Source: Chara braunii (lineage: Eukaryota > Streptophyta > Charophyceae > Charales > Characeae). From it: a DNA stretch of 24,417 nucleotides. The notes under the pieces were generated by a model. The model was not told the DNA's origin. It searched no databases and saw only the letters and a program-made list of their open reading frames with translations. Position 1 is the stretch's first letter. Each line of letters begins with the position of its first letter. The stretch covers positions 2,685,644 to 2,710,060 of the forward strand of contig BFEA01000046.1 in NCBI GenBank assembly GCA_003427395.1. The letters run 5' to 3'. Below, piece after piece: positions 19,551 through 24,417 of this stretch. Both the position numbers and the translations under genes were made by a program.

Positions 19551-20325
19551 TTCTTCTTTGACTTCTCCCCAACTTTTTCCTTTTCTTATCATCAATCTTC
19601 CGTTTTTTAGCCTTTAGCACAGCCTCTTTGTTCTCGTCCTCCTTAGGCAACTCATCATGTTCCTCCTCTTCTTCTTCCTCTATTTCAATAGAGGCTCCCC
19701 CTTGAGGTGGTACAAGAGCCTGCGCTGATTCCTTGGGCGCGTTCCCTCCTTTAGGTCTTCGTGTAGTATGAGGAACAAAGTTTCTCTGTGCTTGGTAAGC
19801 TGCTTCTGAACCAGCCGCTAGAGTAGCTCTTAATGCTCTGGGGTTAGGAGCTCTAGGCTCGTCATTTTCTCCTTCGCGACCCATTGTGAATACGTGCGGC
19901 ATCCTCATTTCCAAGTTCCTTACCTCCTCGCAGATATCAGACATTTTCACATTTAACCTACCCATCCTATCTATCATGTCTTTCATTCTTCCCAGGGTTT
20001 CCCTTGCTGACTCTCTAACTACAATGTCTTCGTCTGACTCAATTTCGACTAATGGCGTATTCTCTTCTTCCTGGCTAATTCTCGCTCCTTTCTTCAACTG
20101 GTCACTTAGTTCATCAACTTCCTTCACCCAGATAAAAGGGTCTTCCTTCTCCTACCATATACGAAACATGGCAGGGGCGCTAGGTCCAAGCCCTGCGACT
20201 CTAATGACTTCTTTTCTCGTGCCCCCCGGGATGTTTGGATCGATCTTATCTCCTCTCTTATCGAACACATCACCGTCGATACTTGATGTGATCAAGCCAT
20301 CTTGCTCATCCATTCTCCTAACATG

Positions 20326-20367
20326 ACATCTCCTTACTGTATGTCCTTTTATCGTACAGTGCGTACA
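20326..20367 (-). other. gag: CCHC zinc knuckle of Gag
   Basis: C-x2-C-x4-H-x4-C with all four ligands present, in frame with the capsid part despite a TGA 48 bases upstream. Confidence 0.92.
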
Positions 20368-20542
20368 TACGCACTCGCTGTAGTCTATCCATCCTCTTCC
20401 GGCCCCTTGACCATTTCATTGCTCGTCACTCCTTCCAAACCCTCTACCGTAATTCTGGTTATAGCCTTGACCGTAACCTTGGCCATAACCTTGGTTGTAA
20501 CCTTGTCCAATTTGATTAAAGTTTGACTGATTGAAATTCCCA

Positions 20543-20546
20543 NNCN
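20543..20546. other. Ambiguous bases (N) in the assembly
   Basis: Three N characters at 20543, 20544 and 20546, inside the GN-rich repeat of Gag, where short-read consensus is likely to fail. Confidence 0.99.
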
Positions 20547-21801
20547 GATTTCCTCCTTGATTTCCCCAATTCCCACCTTGTCCACCGTTTCCTCTTCCTC
20601 CGAATCCTCTTCCTCCATTGCCATTTCCTCTTCCTCCATTTCTCCCTTTACCGTGTCCTTGACCGTGTCCCTGCTCTTGGAATTGTCCTTGGTTACCTTG
20701 TGGCGGCAAAGCCTGTTGTGGCAACCCTCCGTTTGCTCCTTGGACCTAGGATGGTCCCGCCCCAGCTCCTTGAAGCTGGGGTAAGTTTGGGTTCATCATA
20801 ATTTGTCCAAAACCCGGCCGTTGATTCCCGGGGTAATATCCCGGCCATGCCCCCATAGGAGTCACCACTGACCATGGTCCAAATGGAAGAACCGGGGCTG
20901 ATGTTCCTGCGACATTTGTTCCCCCAGTCTGTTGTGAACTTTGTCCCTTTCCTGCCCCCTATTTCTTTGGTGTCTGGTTCTGGTTCTGCTTTTGGGCCTT
21001 CTTGCCTTGCGTTACCGTTTCAGTTTTCGCTTCCCCTTTACTTCCATCACTCTCCTCCTCAGGTCTTCTCTTATTCGTCACTTTTTCAACTGCCATCACT
21101 TTTTCTGACTCCACTTTGTCCTTCAACTCTTTTAGCTGAGTGACCATACTACTCAACACTCCTCCTAGGGCTGAGTCAGCTCCTTGGACGATTCCTATTT
21201 CCTTCCTTCTCTTCCTCTCCATCTTCACTTGATGGTGGAACACTTGGTCTAGGTCCCCAGTTTCCAAATTCTTCTTTATGGTTTCCCATGAAGTCGTTTT
21301 CGCCGGTGCTCCTCCCCGGGTCAACTCCATAGTCTCGTATCCTGAGAACTTTCCCAGAAAAATGACACACTTCATTTCTTCTGAAAGCCCCGGTACTCGC
21401 TTCGCCATTTTCTCAAAAGTTGTTGCAAATTCCCTTATCGTGGTGAAGTCATTTCGGTTGATGTTATAAAGCTGGTCGATTGTCGACAACCGGTCTCCCA
21501 GCTTATATTTCCTTTGCATCTCCACTTTGAAATTATCCCAGTCCCCTTTGGCATCGGCCACAATTTGTTCAACGTCGGGGCGATATTCCCACCACACATA
21601 TTCGAATAACTGGGCGAACTTTTTCACCGACATCAATCGATTGAAGACCTGCTCTAGCAACTCATGTCAGTGCGACACTCTCTCTCCTTGGAATGAAAAG
21701 ATTTCTATCCGAGGAAGTTGAGACCTCCTGGCATTTCTGTTGTCCAGTAATCGTGCGATCTCGGCCGCCGTTATGGGGTCTGCCCCGTTTGCATTTCCCA
21801 T

Positions 21802-22072
21802 TTTTCCCGCTTGTTCTTAGTGAATCTGTGTTACATAGACAAAAACAATGGTGTTTCAGATTAAATTTTTGGCTGTCTCACTTTTTTTTCCCTTTTTAAA
21901 CTTTTCCCATTTTTATCCCACGTACCATTTAAGACTCTCTGCATCTACATTTCGAGTTCATGATCCCTTATCAACCGTCACTCATTGTCTTTCCTAACCA
22001 GTGTCCCTGTCTAGCTTCTAAATACCCAAGTCCGGCCTCTTGTGTCAAAATTGATTCAGGTCACCTTCTTTA
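21802..22072 (-). other. Spacer between the 5' ORF and gag
   Basis: A 271-base AT-rich spacer with no open frame. On the minus strand it includes TTGTTTTTGTCTATGTAACACAG about 40 bases before the gag ATG, which resembles a splice acceptor. No primer-binding site complementary to a tRNA 3' end was recognised. Confidence 0.4.
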
Positions 22073-22912
22073 TCATCCCATTCGTCCAACTTCTTCAACG
22101 GATACCGAGTCGCCCGTCCCGTAATCATATACCATTCTAAACATTATGGGGATGCTATCAACATACACCCTGATTTTTACTTCGACCTTGAGCTGTTTCC
22201 AATATGTTTGCCTTGGCTCCATGAAGTGGACGCGGACGTAAGCGTTAACTATTGACAAGATTTCCTTGAAATCCCTATCAGCCAATTCTGGCCTCATTTC
22301 CAAATATAGGCAATAGAGGGCTTCTGGTGTGAAAAATTCGCACCCTCCCTGGTCTGCCGCTCGAGCTGTTAGGGCTGCTTGCTCTACATTTATGTGCCCA
22401 TTAAAGACTTCATCAATGATGAAGTCCGGAAGAGTGGGGGCTATTATATAGTCGGAGGGATAAACGAAGTCGGCTGCCCATCTTGCTTCTATTATAGAAA
22501 TCACTGGTCTGAACTCCCCCCAACTTGTTTCTCGGATCTTTTCCTCGAGAATCGTTCCAATGATTAGGATGTATTGTGATAAAGGCCGACTGTATCCTAC
22601 TGCCAGATCTATCACATGCATCCTCCACAGATGTGACGAAAGATACAACGTTGCCCGCACTATTATACTCTCCCGATTGAGAGTGTGCCCCATTTCAACC
22701 CAAACAAATGCCTCATGTCCGATCGAGGTGCCCCACCATGCAGTGATCTCCTCCTCCCTTTCACTTAGGCTTCTAGGTAGAGACATTCTCAAACCCTGTG
22801 GCGTACGAACGGGGATTTCGATCCCAGCGACCCAGTGGAAGTCGTTGATGATGATGCCTCCGGTTCCGACCATGAGGCGGTGGGGGAGAACTATGTTTTC
22901 ATCATCGGTCAC
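22073..22912 (-). CDS. Unidentified ORF upstream of gag, uninterrupted
   Basis: The frame is open for 279 codons from a GTG at 22912. The first in-frame ATG is at 22873 (MVGTGGIIINDF), and the frame is open further upstream to a TGA without another ATG, so an ancestral ATG may have become GTG. The product is mixed alpha/beta in appearance, with no signal peptide, transmembrane run, zinc motif or known domain. Recognisable stretches are EITAWWGTSIGHEAFVW and EFFTPEALYCLYLEMRPEL. It keeps its frame while the neighbouring gag and pol are repeatedly broken. It may be an accessory ORF of the retroelement or an unrelated gene; I do not recognise its function. Confidence 0.5.
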   Translation of the reverse strand: MTDDENIVLPHRLMVGTGGIIINDFHWVAGIEIPVRTPQGLRMSLPRSLSEREEEITAWWGTSIGHEAFVWVEMGHTLNRESIIVRATLYLSSHLWRMHVIDLAVGYSRPLSQYILIIGTILEEKIRETSWGEFRPVISIIEARWAADFVYPSDYIIAPTLPDFIIDEVFNGHINVEQAALTARAADQGGCEFFTPEALYCLYLEMRPELADRDFKEILSIVNAYVRVHFMEPRQTYWKQLKVEVKIRVYVDSIPIMFRMVYDYGTGDSVSVEEVGRMG

Positions 22913-23119
22913 GTGGAGGACGATGCGGTGCCTACATGCGATGATTGGGTCCAGACATCAAGCTCTGAATCTGACGGTGACGATATAGAGCTGTTCAGCG
23001 TGTGACTGGTTGAATGGCTTTATTGTTGGCCTGAGATTGGTCTGGTGATCCGAATTTCATTGAGCATGGCGTTATTAATACATATCTCATGGTGTCTTGT
23101 TTGTTACGCTACATTATGT

Positions 23120-23141
23120 CATATATATATATATATATATA
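23120..23141. repeat. (AT)n microsatellite
   Basis: Pure AT dinucleotide run. Confidence 0.95.
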
Positions 23142-23305
23142 ATTCTACTTTGTCTGTCGCTTTGTCTGTATATATATCTATTTTTGCTCAGTTTGACTGC
23201 CAAGACTGATGGCGAGGCTGTATACTACCCCGTAGGGTTACATTTGTAATTTTGTTCGACTGAGGGCTAACCGTGAGACGAACCTATGAGGAAAATTCGT
23301 GAGGG

Positions 23306-23614
23306 CCATATTTGTAAATATGGAAAATATAGGCCCAACAGTGTTTCGAATTTCCTATACGTACCCTTGCTGCGAATAGCAGGGCCGGACTACCCCCAGG
23401 ACAGACAGGCCCTAATGGCCTAAGCTGATAGACGGTTCTATAGCCTATAGTCGGGTCCGGCAGAGGCCGAGAGGCCGAAACTGCTAGAGTGATTGGTCGG
23501 TTAGTCAGTCCAGTCTAGGTTTAGGTTAGAGTACTGTACTCTATTAGTAGAATGAGGGAAATTGATTGGGGAGCAAGGGACTCGAACAAACTCTGTTATG
23601 ATATTCGTTCGAGT
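23306..23614. repeat. Cluster of perfect short hairpins
   Basis: CCATATTT-gt-AAATATGG lies at 23306-23323. AGAGTAC-t-GTACTCT lies at 23528-23542. ACTCGAAC at 23580-23587 pairs with GTTCGAGT at 23607-23614. The last contains a B-box-like sequence on the minus strand, but no cloverleaf forms. Confidence 0.85.
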
Positions 23615-23838
23615 TGGCTCATCATCAGCATCATATCAATTGTGATCTTGCTGAGGTTCTTTATTGTGATTGTTTGTTGAGAGTCTGTCGGACCTCCCCC
23701 ATGTGTGCATGGTTGAATTTCGTTGCTTATCCTTGTCTGTGTGCAGTTTTGACTTTGTCACTCTTCTTATGCATGTGTGGGCGTGTTTGAGATTGTCTGT
23801 GTGTGAGTGTCGAAAATAATCGTCAGACAACCAAGTGG

Positions 23839-23863
23839 TATATATATATATATATATATATAT
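23839..23863. repeat. (TA)n microsatellite
   Basis: TA dinucleotide run. Confidence 0.95.
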
Positions 23864-23895
23864 TCACACATCTGATGGTGTCTTATGTCTTGTGC

Positions 23896-23919
23896 TTTTT
23901 TTTTTTTTTTTTTTTTTTT
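23896..23919. repeat. T24 homopolymer
   Basis: Uninterrupted T run; its true length is uncertain in any assembly. Confidence 0.95.
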
Positions 23920-24056
23920 CCTGTGCGTATAAATATTATCGGACCAATGTCGAGTTACACATACATCCATACTTCATATGCTTACGCTCTTAGGCAATAG
24001 TTGTTTTACATTCTATAGCCGAACCAATTCAGATTTTCACGTTCATCCAATAATAC

Positions 24057-24205
24057 AATGACATCCAGTTGCAACACTGAATGAATGAACTTGAGTGGCG
24101 AGAGCGAGGATTAGAATCGCTCAGACTCCATAGCTAATGGTAGAATGACATACAATTGCAAAAATAAATAAATTAACTTCAAATGAGAGATCGAGGATTA
24201 TAAGA
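24057..24205. repeat. Imperfect 87-bp tandem duplication
   Basis: aatgacat(c/a)ca(g/a)ttgcaa begins at 24057 and again at 24144. About 60 bases of each copy align through gaggatta(g/t)aa. In the first copy the minus strand contains a GAGCGA...TCGCTC stem reminiscent of a tRNA T-arm, but the second copy has lost it. Confidence 0.75.
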
Positions 24206-24338
24206 AGAAGAAGATGATGTACACCACAGAAACCAAATTTTACATAATGCAATCCCTGCAAGTCACGACAATAGAAAATGTCAGTTTCAAGGCAAACACA
24301 CAGTCAGACTTACATACGTACTCACACTGAAGGCAAGC

Positions 24339-24341
<3 letters not shown>

Positions 24342-24417
<76 letters not shown>
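24342..24417. repeat. (CT)n microsatellite at the window end
   Basis: Pure CT dinucleotide run that continues to the last base, so its full length is not known. Confidence 0.98.

Larger units (their letters stand above)
19498..21801 (-). pseudogene. gag: Gag polyprotein with zinc knuckle
   Basis: Gag builds the particle and binds element RNA. The start is the ATG at 21801 (MGNANGADPITAAEIARLL). A capsid-like region follows with EQVFNRL, the DWDNFKVEMQRKY motif and RLSTIDQLYNI. A Lys/Glu-rich linker leads to a Gly/Asn/Gln/Tyr/Arg-rich low-complexity segment (about 20690-20425), then the CCHC knuckle at 20367-20326 (CTHCTIKGHTVRRC) and an acidic C-terminal part (IEIEEEEEEEHDELP). One frame is kept throughout, interrupted by TGA 21667-21669, TAG 20959-20961, TAG 20746-20748, TGA 20416-20418 and TAG 20152-20154, and it closes at TAA 19498-19500. 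N bases occur at 20543, 20544 and 20546. Confidence 0.88.
12903..22912 (-). mobile_element. Degenerate Ty3/Gypsy-type retroelement, coding part
   Basis: Coding modules in minus-strand order are an unidentified ORF, Gag with zinc knuckle, aspartic protease, reverse transcriptase, RNase H, integrase, and a separate Gag-like 3' ORF. Protease-RT-RNase H-integrase order is the Ty3/Gypsy arrangement; Ty1/Copia elements have integrase before RT. About 10 kb of coding space makes it large for the group. In-frame stops and frame changes show this copy cannot express full polyproteins as assembled. LTRs, primer-binding site and target-site duplication were looked for by eye and not found, so the true ends lie outside these limits. 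Confidence 0.93.

Noticed and set aside
15138-21801. Alternative genetic code explaining the in-frame stops
   Set aside because: TAA, TAG and TGA all occur internally and also end frames; real frame changes and a damaged protease motif point to decay.
23574-23614. Pol III B box on the minus strand near 23580
   Set aside because: The motif is part of an 8-bp inverted repeat, and no A box or cloverleaf accompanies it.
10100-24417. LTR pair flanking the retroelement
   Set aside because: No matching sequence was seen by eye between 10.1-12.9 kb and 22.9-24.4 kb, and no tRNA-complementary primer site; a self-alignment would be needed.

Overview
The window looks like gene-poor nuclear DNA of a eukaryote. 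It is dominated by repeats, microsatellites and one large, decayed Ty3/Gypsy-type retroelement on the minus strand. No host gene can be named with confidence. Long (TAA)n, (CA)n and (CT)n tracts, splice-like signals and the absence of compact operons all argue against a prokaryote. From memory only, the reverse transcriptase resembles Ty3/Gypsy elements of algae and early green plants; I could not search this, so the lineage is a guess.

Layout. 1-1.6 kb: unique-looking sequence without a recognisable gene. 1.63-3.56 kb: complex satellite of short perfect hairpins with a recurrent CACGG-type core, arranged as two ~916-bp higher-order units containing 8 and 2 copies of a 50/51-bp minisatellite. 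3.6-7.7 kb: diverged repeat families, many units ending in (TAA)n. 6.9-10.1 kb: plus-strand stretch with a cluster of AG|GTANGT splice-donor-like sites, pyrimidine-rich tracts and one plausible short intron; it may hold remains of a spliced gene. 10.1-12.9 kb: hairpins, a possible Pol III-derived (SINE-like) unit, and a block of interlocked inverted repeats near the 3' side of the retroelement.

12.9-22.9 kb, minus strand, read from high to low coordinates: an unidentified open ORF (22.9-22.07 kb); Gag (21.80-19.50 kb) with a Gly/Asn/Gln/Tyr-rich segment and a CCHC zinc knuckle; aspartic protease (about 19.55-18.60 kb); reverse transcriptase and RNase H (18.60-16.57 kb); integrase (16.53-15.14 kb); then, after two consecutive stops, a separate third region (14.98-12.90 kb) encoding tandem Gag-like modules, long coiled coils and a second CCHC knuckle. 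Gag, protease and pol lie in three successive -1 frames. An in-register UUUUUUA heptamer sits at the protease/pol junction. Scattered nonsense codons and shifts make this copy defective.

One break in the integrase is an artefact: a 19-nt Tn5/Nextera mosaic-end adapter lies between two copies of a 53-bp segment and introduces the stop. The Gag region also has ambiguous bases (N). No LTR pair, primer-binding site or target-site duplication could be identified by eye, so element boundaries are unknown. 22.9-24.4 kb holds dense hairpins, (AT)n, T24, an 87-bp tandem duplication and a terminal (CT)n run.
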